DNA of 64,000 nt from Oscheius sp. JU75 (Eukaryota > Nematoda > Chromadorea > Rhabditida > Rhabditidae), in contig JASJZC010000005.1 of the NCBI GenBank assembly GCA_037178855.1, forward strand, positions 310,001 through 374,000, written 5' to 3'. The notes under the pieces were generated by a model that did not search any database, had not been told where the DNA came from, and saw only the letters and a program-made list of their open reading frames with translations. Within the stretch, counting starts at the first letter, position 1, and every line of letters starts with the position of its first letter. Shown here one piece after another: positions 12,601 to 24,257 of the stretch. A program made the translations under genes and the position numbers.

Positions 12601-15600
12601 TCCCTCTGTCACTCTGTTTCTTTGTCTCTTCGTTTCTTCGTCTCTCTGTCATTCTGTCTTTCTGTCCGTCTGTTCTCAAACTCACTTATCATCACTGGTA
12701 TGACAATTAATCGGACCGGTATCCCGGCTCAAAATGTCCTCGGGCTTTCCGAACGGTTGTCGTTGGTCAGAACATGAGACCTGGATAGCATTGACCATAG
12801 CAGGATTTGTCCACTCCGACACTGTTTTGCCGTTTGTTCCAAGCCAGTAGATGACTCCCTCCTGGTCAAAATCACTCGCATAGGCGCACTTGACCACTTC
12901 GTTCGTCTTCTTCATCTCCTGGATCTTCTGGACGAAGCCGAGAGCTGTTCTCTCACGATCGAACCACTGCTTGGCAACGAACTTGATCAGGAAGCCTCGC
13001 AGCTGTCCAACAGTGACCACAGGCTCTGATTTGAAGATCTTGCCGCCCTTGTTCAGTAGCTCTCCCTGCTCGTTCTCCTTGTTCTCGGCCATCTCCAGCT
13101 TCATTCGGATCCGTCTTGAGAGCAGCTGGAGACCGTAGGCGGAACCTCCGGGACTGTCATACAGATACTGAGGGAACTTTTCGTTGGCTTCCAACACGGA
13201 GACCATTTTCAGGATTAGAGAGGTCAAAGCTGTGCCCTGACTGAAGGCTTCTTGGAAGATTCGGGCTGGGTAGCTTGTGGGAGCCTTCTCGGCCAGGGCG
13301 AGGAGCTGATGCATGGCGGGAACGACCCCAGAGACAGAGAACTCGAAGGTGGAGAGTCGACGCTCATCCACGACGCTTTCACGGACGATTCGGAGGGCCG
13401 AGACGAGCTGAAAGAGGAGAATGAGAGGCAAAAAGACAAAGGGACAGAGACAGAGTCAGAAATAATAAACCCACCTCTTGAACCTTCTCAATCCTCGGCT
13501 GTTTGACATGTTTCGCCTTGACAGAGTTGACCGGCAGCTGGTGAGCATTGACGGCTTTGACTATGACTTTGGCTGCATTCTCCAACTCAATCAGAGCTTC
13601 TCTCGGCTTGGCACAGGCCTCTTTTAGATGGTTGATCCAGAGATCCCAGGCCAGTTCCTGTACTTTCCTCTTCTGGATATCGTTCCGGAATTTGGCTCTT
13701 CGCGGCGAGACCCCGTTCAGGCACCATCCAGTATGGAATTCTGGTCCCAGAGTGGTTTCCGGCAAGAGTTGGTGTCTCTTCTTGTCCGATGACTCATAGT
13801 TAAAGCCTCCCAGTTCATCCTTGATAGTCAGAATGGCCGATGGATTCTCTGTTCTGGCGGTACACTTGACTACCAGTTCTGTGGGTCTGGGGCAGGATAC
13901 CTCCCACTGAGGGATTTCCAAGCGCTTGGACGTACTGGGCAGACCGAGGACGGCTGTAGGACTAGTGTCTTCTCCCCACAGAGCCTTGGCCTTTCTCCAT
14001 CTCGAGATCAGACTCTTCTTCGCCTCGGTTCGGGCCTCTTTGGCCAGGGTGTCTTGACTACCGTTGGTGAAGAGCAGTCGCAGATCGTTGTCGGCCACGT
14101 AGCGGAACCAGCCATTGCTGGTAAAACTGAATTCCATGATGAGGAGGTCGTTCCAGATAAACAGAGACTCTTCTCCGCGAGCCAAACGCCATTCCTTCCA
14201 GCGGTAGGGGGTTCCGACCTGAATTGGAATGATTAATACTGTCTCTGTATCTCTGTCTCAATGTCTCTAAGTCTCTTCCTGTTCCCCTGTCTTTCCCGTA
14301 TCTCACACTCACCTGAATCGGATGTCTGTTCTTCTTCTCCTCCTTCTCCTTGTCTCTATTCGGTAGAAGTACATGAGTCAGGGAGTTAACGAGACTGCTA
14401 GCAGTTGAGCTGACCGTCTCTCCTACCATTTCCAGCGTGGGTGGCGGGGTTTCAGTCGAGGAGAGGTCGTCACTTTCCATCGTAATGTTCAACATGGCTG
14501 CTCGCTCTCTGTCTCTTTCAGTGGCATCACTGCTCGCGCTGACTGATCTGTCCGTATCCTCGAGAGTGACAGAGGGAGTGGACGTTGTACTCCTAATGGC
14601 CGTCAGGTTCTTCGAATTGAGCTCGTCCGCCTTCTCGCTCGGTTCCTCAATCTCCTCGTCAAATATCGGCGGTGGTTCTTTGGCCATAGCCTCGACTCTC
14701 TCAAAAACTCCAAGACGGACAAGCTCACCGACCCAGAGCTCGGGATCCTTTCTAAGAAGACTCGCCAGAATGAGCATGACCTGTTCCTGACCATCAAAAT
14801 CTTCTTCTTGATCCAGAACAGCGACCACCACTGCAACCAGGCTTTCGGCTTCTTCTGGAATGTTGGGACTGGTAGGGGAGGAGGCGGAGGCTCTTGAAGC
14901 AGACCGGAGATTTTCTGCTTGCATGTGTTCGACAATTTTGCGAAGAAGAGACAAGGAAGTACGGCGTACCGAAGCTGAGAGGGATTTCTGAAAGATTGTA
15001 CTATAGGACATCGAGAATGAGGGACAGGAAGGCAGAGAGATTGAGAGACATAGTGTCAAAGAGACAGAGAGATAGAGAGACGGACGGGCAGCGAAACAGA
15101 GATGCAGTTTACCTACTTGGAAAATTTCGCAGAAAATTGGTAGCAGTTGTTGTAGAACCTCGGCAGCTAGCTGTCTATCCGGTAGCTCGCTTGTCGACAC
15201 TTTTCTGGTGGGGACGGAAGATTCGGTCTTCTTGTCTTCTGAAACCACAAAATTGCAAGCCTATTTTATAGACTCACGAGAATGCATGTAAACTGTCGGA
15301 CTCGCCAAGATGTCGGCAACCTGGGTGTGGTCTTCGTCGCTCCGCTCTCTGGCCTTGTCGAGTGCTGTCTTTCCGTCCTCGTCTCTTAGATCAGGATTGG
15401 CACCGCGTTGAAGAAGAAGTTTGACGATCTGAATCGAAGATTGTGGGTTGAAAATAAGCTTTTAGAGGCAAGCAGTAGGATAGGGTTAGAAAGCAGTGGT
15501 CTGTCTCTGTCTCTGTCTCTGTTGCTGTCAAGTTACCACAGGATAGAGGATACACGACACCACACCGACGAAGCACATTATCTATCTCACATCGGGCCTG

Positions 15601-17723
15601 CCAAAACAGGCAGCATAGTGAAGACTGCTGCTCTTATTGCCTTTATTGACATCGGCTCCCTTGTCGCACAGGTACTGGACCATTTCTTGGCTGCCAAAAG
15701 CCGAGGCCCAGTTGCACAGCGTCTGACCCACATCGTCCGTGAAGTTCACGTCAACAGCTCCATTTTCAATAGCCTCTACCAGCGCAGTCAGATCCTTCTG
15801 GCGAATGGCATCGATCAGATGACGATGAGCTCGCTCGACATTGGCACCGGATCCCGATGGTTCACCACTGGCCGACTGAAAATTGACATATGTCTTTAGT
15901 CTTTCGTGTCTTTGTCTTTATCTTCAGGTTTCTGGATTTCAAAGTACTGGCCCCGAGGCCCACAAAAGCTAGAAATCTGACTGCGTTGCCGATCTTTTAA
16001 GCGATAGCTCTACTTTTCAGCCAAAAAGCCAAACAAAGAATATATTCGTGACAAACACACCACAACAGTATAGGGTAGGCTGCTCCTTCCCTCGCACAGC
16101 AGAACCACCAGGAGGTCGGCCAGTCGGAGACCGTCAGTGACGACTCGATCATCCTTGTTGGTCAGGACGGAGTGGATGGCTGTCATGAGATGGGGAGAGC
16201 TGGAAAAATGATTGGCTGTCTCTATATCTCTCCATCTCTGTTTCTCTCTGTCTCTTTCTGTCTCACTGTACTTCTGTTCTCTATCTGTGTGTCTGTCTGT
16301 CTGTCTCTCTCTCTTACCTCAAAACCTGTTCCGTGACCGTGGCCGATCCTCTGCACAAGTTGCTCAGTAGTGAAAGCACAATGGAGACGAAACTCGTCGA
16401 TTGACCCGTAGTATTTGTAGAAACTGACGTCAGGAGATGCTCCACCAGATTGCTGTGCTTTGCCAACTCTGCGGGGTCCATCATCTTGCGAATAAAGCGA
16501 TCTGTCAGGGCGGCAAAGCAGCGTAGAGCACTTTCGGAGATCTTGACGTCGTCGTGGGCCAGCAGAACTCCTAGACTCTCGGCACATTGCGGTAAATCGG
16601 CATCGTTGGGTTCCATCTTGCCGCAGAGACGAGTGACGACGGACATGGCAGAATGCATCGTATCCTGGAAACGAAAAATTGGCCTGGTAATCGCTACTGT
16701 CTCTGTCTCTCTCCCTGAAGAAGTCCCGACTAGAACATTGCAAAAACAAATTTTCAAAAATGTAGTAATTGCCTGTTTTTCCAAACTTGAAACTTTTCAA
16801 ACTTTTAGTTGCCAAGCCTTTTGGCTTTCCTAATTGCTCACTTTGTGAATTTTGTCTCCATGCCCGCGGACCAATGTGAGCATGGCATTCATTCCACCGG
16901 CATCATAAACCGCGAGGGTTTCTCGTTGACAGACATGTTCCAAGAGCTTGACACACTGTTCTGCCAGATCTTTGCTAGCTCTGTCAGTCATCTCTGCAGC
17001 GATAAGACGATTGCAGATTGCTTTCACGGCTCCGTCGACCTGAAATTGTAGTATCTCAGATGTCATATAGTCCCCGGTGCTCTCGTACCATCTTGTCAAG
17101 AATTCTTTTGTCCGTCTCTTGGTATTCGGTTTCCTTGTTTCATAAAAGAAATGCCATTGCGCGAAAGGACAATCGCTAGAAAAAGTGATTGAATGTGTTC
17201 TAGTGCTACCAGCGACGACTCTTTGCTACTATCTGAGAGGCAGAGAGACAGAAAGAAAAAAGACACAGAGATAGAGAGACAGAGGAACGGAGGGACAGTT
17301 AGACAGTGAGACAAAGATAGCTTATAACTTATCGCCGAATCCCCTGTACCTCTTGACGCAGGAGCTTTCCTGCCAAAAAAATATTTTTTTCAAAAGTCCC
17401 ACCTGAGTAATCCGCCTCGTGCACTCATTCGAGACGTCCAAATAGTAGGTGATGGCTCGGGCCGTCACTTCCAGGATGTTATCCGGAGCTGAGTCATCCA
17501 GGAAAATTTTGCACAAAGCCGGGAGGAACGTCCTAGGAGGGCAGGACTCGAAGCAACGGTCAATGTTATCCGACATCAGTAGAAGCATGCACAGTTGTTC
17601 AAGGGCCATAAGCTGAAAAGATATTTTGGTAAGAAAATTAAGAGAAAATACCTGTAGGTCACGCTCATCGCCCATACCCGTCTGAAGCCATTCCAGCAGG
17701 ACATCGGGATCGATGCCCTCCAT
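6687..17723 (-). CDS. HECTD1: HECTD1-type HECT E3 ubiquitin ligase
   Basis: Very long multi-exon gene. The start at 17723 gives [20 protein letters not shown], matching the start of human HECTD1. Order along the protein: ARM-like N-terminus (about 17.7-16.1 kb, including [13 protein letters not shown] and RLCGKMEP); ankyrin repeats (about 15.9-15.3 kb, [46 protein letters not shown]); a second helical region (15.2-14.6 kb); a family-specific domain (14.2-13.4 kb); a SUN-like galactose-binding region (about 13.3-11.6 kb, [43 protein letters not shown]); a MIB/HERC2 module (about 11.5-11.3 kb, [11 protein letters not shown]); Ser-rich and acidic linkers (11.2-9.6 kb); and a C-terminal HECT domain (about 9.2-6.7 kb, [19 protein letters not shown]-like, [17 protein letters not shown]). 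The catalytic Cys is in [12 protein letters not shown] in the last exon (6794-6687). The ligase transfers ubiquitin through this Cys to substrates. Introns carry GTCTCT/AGAGAC tracts in both orientations and dispersed repeats. The copy looks intact. Confidence 0.95.
6890..7095. repeat. Dispersed repeat copy in the last HECTD1 intron
   Basis: Contains gttctgcaaagttgtaggtt followed by atttacaacattgcaaaaca, the same paired core as the copies near 12.1 kb and 1.7 kb. It lies within the 404-nt intron (6795-7198) before the catalytic exon. Confidence 0.55.
12055..12430. repeat. Dispersed repeat copy in a HECTD1 intron
   Basis: Shares with the copies at 1590-2200 and 54290-54690 the strings tagcttcgagagtggttttt (12295-12314) and caaatactgctttttgaaga, plus a gttctacaaagttgtagctt core. 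It lies between two exons of the SUN-like region and has no coding capacity. Confidence 0.7.
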
Positions 17724-19573
17724 TTTTGGCCAGCCTACCTGTACACCAGGGTAAGGCTTTTGGGTTTTGTGAAGTTTTTCTTCTGAAAACGAGATGGTAT
17801 GGGGAAAAGCAGAGATAAACCAAATGGTACAGGAGAAAATTGGTGGCAAGAGATGATATGATAATGGGAAAGGAACATTTCCAGGTCTCTGTCTCTCCGT
17901 TTTTCTGTATCATTGTTTCTCTATCTCTGTGTCTCTCTGTCTCGCTATCTCTGTCTCTGAACATTTGTAAGTTTTTTCTTCCGTCAAATAAAAGAGAAAA
18001 TACGAGTGAGACTCTGAAAAAAAATGTTCTAGAGGGGATCAGGAGATCATGATCAGGTAAAACGCGCGGAATGATGACTAAACTAGAAGAGGGGAGAAAA
18101 ATCTCAAGCCAAATTCAAGAAAATGTGAGGATAATAGGCAAAATTATAAGCAGAAAATAGGCTTGGTAGCTTTCGAAAAACTTTTACAATCAGAACTCGA
18201 AATATAGCAGGATTACCGAACGCAAAATGTGAAAAAGTCTTTGAACCGCTTGTGAAATCAGTTAAGTGGAAATGATGCAACAATATTTAGTCATAGCAGT
18301 AGCAGAAAAGACAGTGAGACAGAGGACTTTAAAGGACTGTCAAAACTGATCACAACCCCTAGGAAAATCTAAAACAGACGAAAAACAATGATTTCCAGGT
18401 GTATTTTTCTGAACTTTTTGAACACCTTAAAGTGCCGGAAAAGTACCATAAAAACGCAGTAATTTGACCCTAGAAGGCTTTTTCCTGTCTATTAATATGG
18501 AATGAAGAAAAATCAGCTGACTATGAAGTTCTCGCCCGGCCAGTCTCGTTATTTGCGTCGCGGCTGCAGTGTGGCGCAGGCCTCTCTCTATCGATGGAAA
18601 GGGCTGGCCAGGGACGCAGGGGCGCACTTTTCTTTCTCGCTCCAGCCGCTCGCCGTGACGTGTAGGAGCAATCTCGAGTAAATTCCTTCATTGTGCACTT
18701 TCCTGCAGTTTTTGGCGCCAAATGTGGAGAGGCGATAAGGTAGAGAGACTGATGTGAAAGACATAAACAGAGAGACCAAGAAATAGAGAGACTGAGAGAC
18801 AGAGAGACAAAGGGACAGAGAAGCAGAAAGACAGAGAAACAGAGAGATACACCAATTGAAGAATCACATTCCCAAAAAAAATAGCTGGAGAATAAGGAGA
18901 ATGGGCACAAGTTGGTCAGCAAAACAATGACAAAAATTTGTTGATTAATATGATGGAATGAAGACTTTCTACCACAGGTGTTCCTGTCATAGGTCTCGAT
19001 GATTCAGTGGACGGAACTGCCTCATTTTCTTCGGAAAAGGAGGCTTTGTTATGGTCTGATGCCCCCGTACAATCTAGGTGTTGAAAACCTGTTCAAGTTT
19101 GCCCTAGTGATCAAAGAGGGACCCGATCAGTCAACGCGTTTCCTTCGAACAATCTTCCCGTCATGGTCACACATTGTTTTCCTAGAACTTATAATCAAAA
19201 ACGAACAAAATGGCAGTAAGATTAGGTCGAAAGCTCGTGGAAATGTGTATGTTTACGCTCTAGCCTTTCTGCTGATCAGTCCTCTCTCCTCTTGGGCCAT
19301 GTTTACCGCCTCACATCTTGTTTTTGAGATGTTTTTGAGATGACGAGAGGGCTGGGGAAAGAAAATAGAACCAGACGAACTTTTCTAACAATTTCGCTCA
19401 TTTCTTCGCATTTTCTTATCCAGACACACAGAGACAGTTACTTCTCTCTTACATTCTTCTCCCTCAAAAATTTCTTTTTCAGACTCCTGCCAGAGTATCT
19501 CACTCCAACAGCCTGGTTTCCTCTCTCTGACTGGTAGTCTCCTTCTCCTTGTTCCAATAGTTCTCTTTCAGCA
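17724..19573. other. Divergent intergenic region between HECTD1 and COX6B
   Basis: About 1.85 kb separating two divergently transcribed genes, so it must carry both promoters. A GC-rich island at about 18530-18730 (gtctcgttatttgcgtcgcg, later tttttggcgccaaatgtgg) stands out from AT-rich surroundings and is the best promoter candidate. A ttttcag acceptor at about 19481 upstream of the COX6B ATG could be a cis- or trans-splice acceptor. The 114-codon open frame at 19002-19343 has no recognised similarity. Confidence 0.45.
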
Positions 19574-19936
19574 ATGGGTCCCGACACAGAAGTACCCAAA
19601 ACCACTTGGGAACGCCTCGAACAGTATCGTGAACAGTTTGGAGAGGCTCTCCGACACCCAGATTCCCCGGCTTGGTGGCGCAAGGAAACTCACGAGAAGG
19701 CCAAGAAACTGTTCTGGGCAGCTCCCTATGATGCCCGGTTTCCGCAGGTCAGGAAGCAGAGGCAGTGCTTCAGTTACTATGTTGACTACCATCGTTGCCG
19801 AGAGCTCATGGGCGAGGATTACAAGCCGTGCAAGTTCTTCCAGAACGTCTACAAGGATATCTGTCCCGGCTTCTGGCAGGAAAGGTGGGACGAGCTGGTC
19901 GAGGAAGGCCGATTCCCCGCCAAGTTTGATCGCTAA
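19574..19936 (+). CDS. COX6B: Cytochrome c oxidase subunit 6B
   Basis: Single-exon ORF of 120 aa. The core reads APYDARFPQVRKQRQCF..., and the family's paired cysteine motifs are intact: Cys-X9-Cys (QCFSYYVDYHRC) and Cys-X10-Cys (CKFFQNVYKDIC), followed by W..RWDE..EEGRFPAKF as in COX6B. The subunit sits on the intermembrane-space face of complex IV, and its two disulphides form a coiled-coil-helix hairpin. The protein has an N-terminal extension of about 45 residues (TTWERLEQYREQF...) compared with the roughly 86-aa human form. There is no classic presequence, as expected for this import class. Neighbours on both sides are on the opposite strand. Confidence 0.93.
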   Translation: MGPDTEVPKTTWERLEQYREQFGEALRHPDSPAWWRKETHEKAKKLFWAAPYDARFPQVRKQRQCFSYYVDYHRCRELMGEDYKPCKFFQNVYKDICPGFWQERWDELVEEGRFPAKFDR

Positions 19937-21132
19937 ATATGTACATGTGTCCGAGAAATCGTGGTGTGAAACATTCCAATGCAGATGCTGCCATGTAATG
20001 AACCTGATTTTATAAATGACCGTCGGGGAGACAAGCAAGTTCGTCTGGGATAAGGACAAGTCCATTTGTGAAATGGTGAACAAATTCTAGACTCACAGCC
20101 GCTGTTCTGGATACCTGTAGATTCCAGTCGATTACTTCCGGACCTCTCACCTTTACTATCAACCAGCTTAGAAGATGCTCTCGGGCCCGATCAAATAGCG
20201 TGCGCCCAAACTGTGTGTCCTAATGGCGTCACACACCTGTTAATACGTTTGTGGCGGCTCTACTTTAAAGACTAGCCAATTTGTCGCAACAATTAGACCG
20301 ATTGAGAGAGGATGAGTATGAACAACAACTAGTGTAATACGGTCTAGGTTAAATCTTCGAGGCACCAGTTTCAAGCAGACAGAGACAGAGATAGTCCTTC
20401 TTTTCGGCACTCAGACCCCTCCCTATCTTTCACAGATTTACAACGGTCATAATCCATTTCCTTAGAATTGCATGGCTGGTTTCTGTGCCTATAAAGCGGA
20501 TTACGTGACTGTGGAGACATCTGCCCCCTCTCCTGATTGTATGAATGAGCATTCGTGGGTGGTTACTAAGGTCAAGAGAGTCTTTGTAAGAGTCAAGAAA
20601 CCATGAAAAAATGGACTAGTGTCGAAACTGTACGGATGAGACCACAGCCGTTGTTCTACCTTCTTTCATGATTCAGACACTCTGCGAAGTCCTCTAGAAA
20701 ATTGCGAAGCTTGGTTCCCTGTGAACCCAAGAAGATATTTTTGGATACTGTATCCCCATTAGCTGATTAGCGGCTCGCTCATAAACGGCTAATTAGTCTT
20801 GCGTCGTCGGCAAGTCTCTTCGGGCCACGTTTTGCGCAGACTAAGACAATATTGCACAGCTTGTTCAGCTACAGTATCCTACTTTCTTCGAAAAATTGCC
20901 ACCAGTACTGTGAAACAACGCAACAGGTGTCAGTAATTGAGCCATCTCGTCCCCCTCGCCATGTATCTGTCGGCATTTTTGATGGATGACAGCTGTTGAG
21001 CCCAAACGGGGGTGGCAGATTGAGACAGATTTTTGAATTGGTAATTAACAGAGACATGGAATTGGAATGAAACATTTCATATAGTGGAGCATCACAGAAA
21101 GAGCTATCATTCGAAATTCTTTGGAAGGGGTA
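19937..21132. other. Convergent intergenic region, no gene seen
   Basis: Lies between the 3' ends of COX6B (+) and IPMK (-). Mixed-complexity sequence with stop codons in all frames. Homeodomain-like attag/ctaattag sites are present at about 20760-20800. No repeat copy or coding exon identified. Confidence 0.5.
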
Positions 21133-23322
21133 TCAGGCAATATCGGCCATAAGCTTGAGGAGTGTTCTCACTCCTGGAAGGTAGTTCTCATCCAGTTGAC
21201 CGTTACCGGGGAAGACGTGAGAAAAGTCTGAATAAGAGATAGTTCGAAAGAGACAGAGAGACGAAATGACAGAATGACGCGAGAGACAGAGACTTACCAA
21301 TCATCTTAATGGTCAAATTGACTGGGAGATCCGCATCCGTCTCGTAGATGAAGAACAGAGAGCTTGCGTAGAAATGAAACGAGGTCTGCGTCTCAAAAAG
21401 GAACAGAATGTTTTCCAGCTGCCTGACAACCGCTTCGTGAACTGCATCTTGTGAGTTTTCTCTTCCACAATAGAAGAACTCCCTCATTGCGTCGGATACA
21501 GTATTCTCGTCGTAGTCTCTTCCCCAGTCCTTTCCTCGAACAGCCACTTCGTGTTGGCGATGGATCTGAAAGCGACGGTCCCCTTGTGTCCTCATACTCT
21601 TCCTAACTGTCGCCAAGCTGTGACTAATTGTGGGCTAGGTCCTCTTTGAAAGGCGGCATGAGCCGCCATACGGCTCCCAGCCCCTAAGAACACCTGATGC
21701 CGACTCAAAGATAAGCCAAGGTGTGACACGGTTGAGACCGTGGCGGAAATGAAAAATGGGAAGAGTGTCGAGAGACAGTGACAGTGCCAGTCCCTCTGTC
21801 CCTTTTCCTTCAAAGCTTTTCCAGACCTGTCGGCATGTGGTCTCGATTACGCGCTAACCGACCATTAACGGTCTGTCGAGCCATGGTTACGATCCGGATG
21901 TTGCCATCTGACCTGGGTCTGTCACCGTCTCTCGCACAAATTCGAACATCAGGACACCTGTTGTGGTCAATTGGGTAAAGGTCAGGTCTCTCTCTGTCTC
22001 TCTTACACGGTAGCCCAAAATCCTGAAGCCCAGCTTCTCCTGAGGTGGATATTTGGCACTCTCCTTCTCCCTCTTCGAAGTGGAAGCGTTTGGATCAAAA
22101 GTCTGTCTTCCCATTTTGATGTCCAAAATGGCAGGCCTCTTATATCCCATAGTCAGATCGTCGAAGCAGAGAAACTCGTGCTCTGTAGTCAGACATTTTC
22201 TGTCAAGGAAGCTCCAAACCTTCTCCATCCACAAGCAACATCTGTCTTCCATGATACTCCGGAACAAATGGCGCTAGGAGACGACAGTCTTCTTCGGAAG
22301 TATTGGGCCAAAGTCTCTTTCTGAAACCGAGATAGTACGGGAGAGAATGGAAAACATACGGATCAGTTTCCTCATCAGCACAGTCACACACCTTGTCTCC
22401 TTTGATCAGACGATAGAATGCAACCTGGAAGCTCGTCCCTAGCCACCCAAAGGATTGTCTTCCCGTACTATTCTGATTGCGCAAATTCTCGTGTCCTCAA
22501 CTCAGACCGGGTGACCATCATTTACACGCCCGTCTCTCATAGTCCGGTTACGCAATCGGGGATTCCGTCTCGGATAGCCACTCATCCGTGTATACAAGAG
22601 AGAGAGACGGGGAGACAAGGTTGTATTCCGAGGAAAACTGAGATGATGATGGAATAGGAGACAGGTTAATCGGTTATTGTTTACAAGTGTCTCATTTGGG
22701 TTACGGTAGATTTCGAACAGCGGCTCTCTGTCTCTCTGTCCCTTTGTCTCTCTGTCTCTCTATGTCTCTGTCTACCTTTATTTCTTTCCATTGGAGTCTA
22801 CAGTAACCCCTCCTCTCCATTTAAAACCCATCAACTCATCCTTATTTGTCCTTGCTTCCTGTCAAACTTCCGCAGGATTACTCTCGCCTTCGATTGCGCC
22901 ACCGTTTCCTCTTACGGTCAAGAGATTAAGAGACACTTACCTCACAGATTCCTCTCTTCCCATCCTGGACGACCTTCAGAATCTTGTCCGAGCCTTGCTT
23001 CTTCAGGATCCCTACAAAAGGGACAGTAAATGATAGAGGATTTTAAACCGATTGCTGCCACCTGTGTCAACACGACTTGTGTCACTCGACTCTGCCACTC
23101 CCTATTGTTTTGACAAAGTGGAGAGGTAAGATTAATGAGAGAGTGAGGATTAGCGATTGGGTTTGGACAGAGCCGGAAGCCCAGAAAATTCTAAAATTTA
23201 CCAATTTCTCTTTTGCCACCCTTGTAGACTGAAGGATGATGTCCGGCTATCTGCTCCTCGAACCACTCGTAATTGTCCGGGAGCTGTTCAATGTACTGTT
23301 TGTCAGAGACTACTCCAGTCAT
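21133..23322 (-). CDS. IPMK: Inositol polyphosphate multikinase-like kinase (IPK family)
   Basis: The start at 23322 opens an exon ending GHHPSVYK (the family's Q.AGH motif). The next exon (23011-22941) reads GSDKILKVVQDGKRGICE, leading into VAFYRLIKGDK. Then come LLAPFVPEYHG, the PxxxDxKxG signature in RPAILDIKMGRQTFDP, EKLGFRILGYR, DWGRDYDENTV, FHFYASSLFFIYE and the DFSHV metal/ATP motif at an exon junction (21298/21227). These elements occur in the order seen in IPMK/IP6K/IP3K kinases and fit IPMK best by size and by the C-terminal block. Such enzymes phosphorylate inositol phosphates in nucleus and cytosol. One problem: between FVPEYHG and the PxxxDxKxG exon the frame changes near 22205-22230. 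Either a short intron of about 58 nt removes YHG, or there is an indel. Confidence 0.85.
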
Positions 23323-24257
23323 TTTACCAGTTTCTGAAATAATACGGGTGAGTTAGAGAAAATGGAGAAGAGTTGAGGACTGGGAAAAAATGGACAGGTG
23401 TTCGGACAAGATTTTCAAAGAGGAGTGGGATTGAAGCGGAAAAGAGAACTTTTATACTTGGAAGGACAGGAATGTGATATGCATGCATGTGTGGAAACGT
23501 GTGAGAGCGCGAGAGAGGATGAGTCAGACTCGGGAACTAGACAAAAGTGACAATTTCAAGGAAAACCACTGCTCACTCTGTCTCTGTCATTTCCCTATTT
23601 CACACCTCAAATCTAGTCATTATGCCCCATAAGCCCCGTGTCTATCTCATTAATCTGTGCCAAGCCATCTGCATGCTTTCTCACCTTCTGCCCCCGTGCC
23701 TAATAAGGCTCACACAGTCCAATTAGCCCCTCGGTGTTTATAGAGGGCTCTCGTTTGTTCTGCCCATTATTTGGGCTTGGTTGCAGGAGGCAGAATGGCG
23801 GATTACACAAGCACCTGCCAAACCTGCATAAACAGGACATACACGTGACTGGTCAGAGAGAGAGAGAGAGAGACAAAGAGATAGATTTGAAAGTTTAGAA
23901 CTGAAAACCATGCTTACTTGCAATTGACACAGGAAAACCTTCCAAAAAGCCGCAATAGTCTTCCATGGAAATATTTATTTTCACTCACCAACTAACTTGC
24001 AAGAGAAAATTTTAAAAATGTAAAGAAAAATACATAAAATCTGGATTATTCTGAAAGAAAAAAACGGGCAAAAATCTATAGGGAAAACGGCCGAAAAATG
24101 ACAAGTAAAAACGAAAATTGAGAGAAGTTGGATTTGAAAATGAGACGGGGCGCGAAATTCGAAAATCGATTCTCTTGGACCGCGGTCAAAGATGTGGACA
24201 TGACAAGACTCTTTTTGTGTGCTAAAAACAGCTATTTCTACAACTTTTGCAAATAAA
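23323..24257. other. Intergenic region upstream of IPMK and downstream of the HAM-1 homologue
   Basis: Same-strand neighbours. The sequence holds ccaattagcccc- and cattaatctg-type sites near 23650-23730, a short GA run at about 23855-23872 and AT-rich DNA. No exon found. Confidence 0.5.

Noticed and set aside
19002-19343. 114-codon open frame upstream of COX6B
   Set aside because: No similarity, no splice context, AT-rich composition; probably chance.
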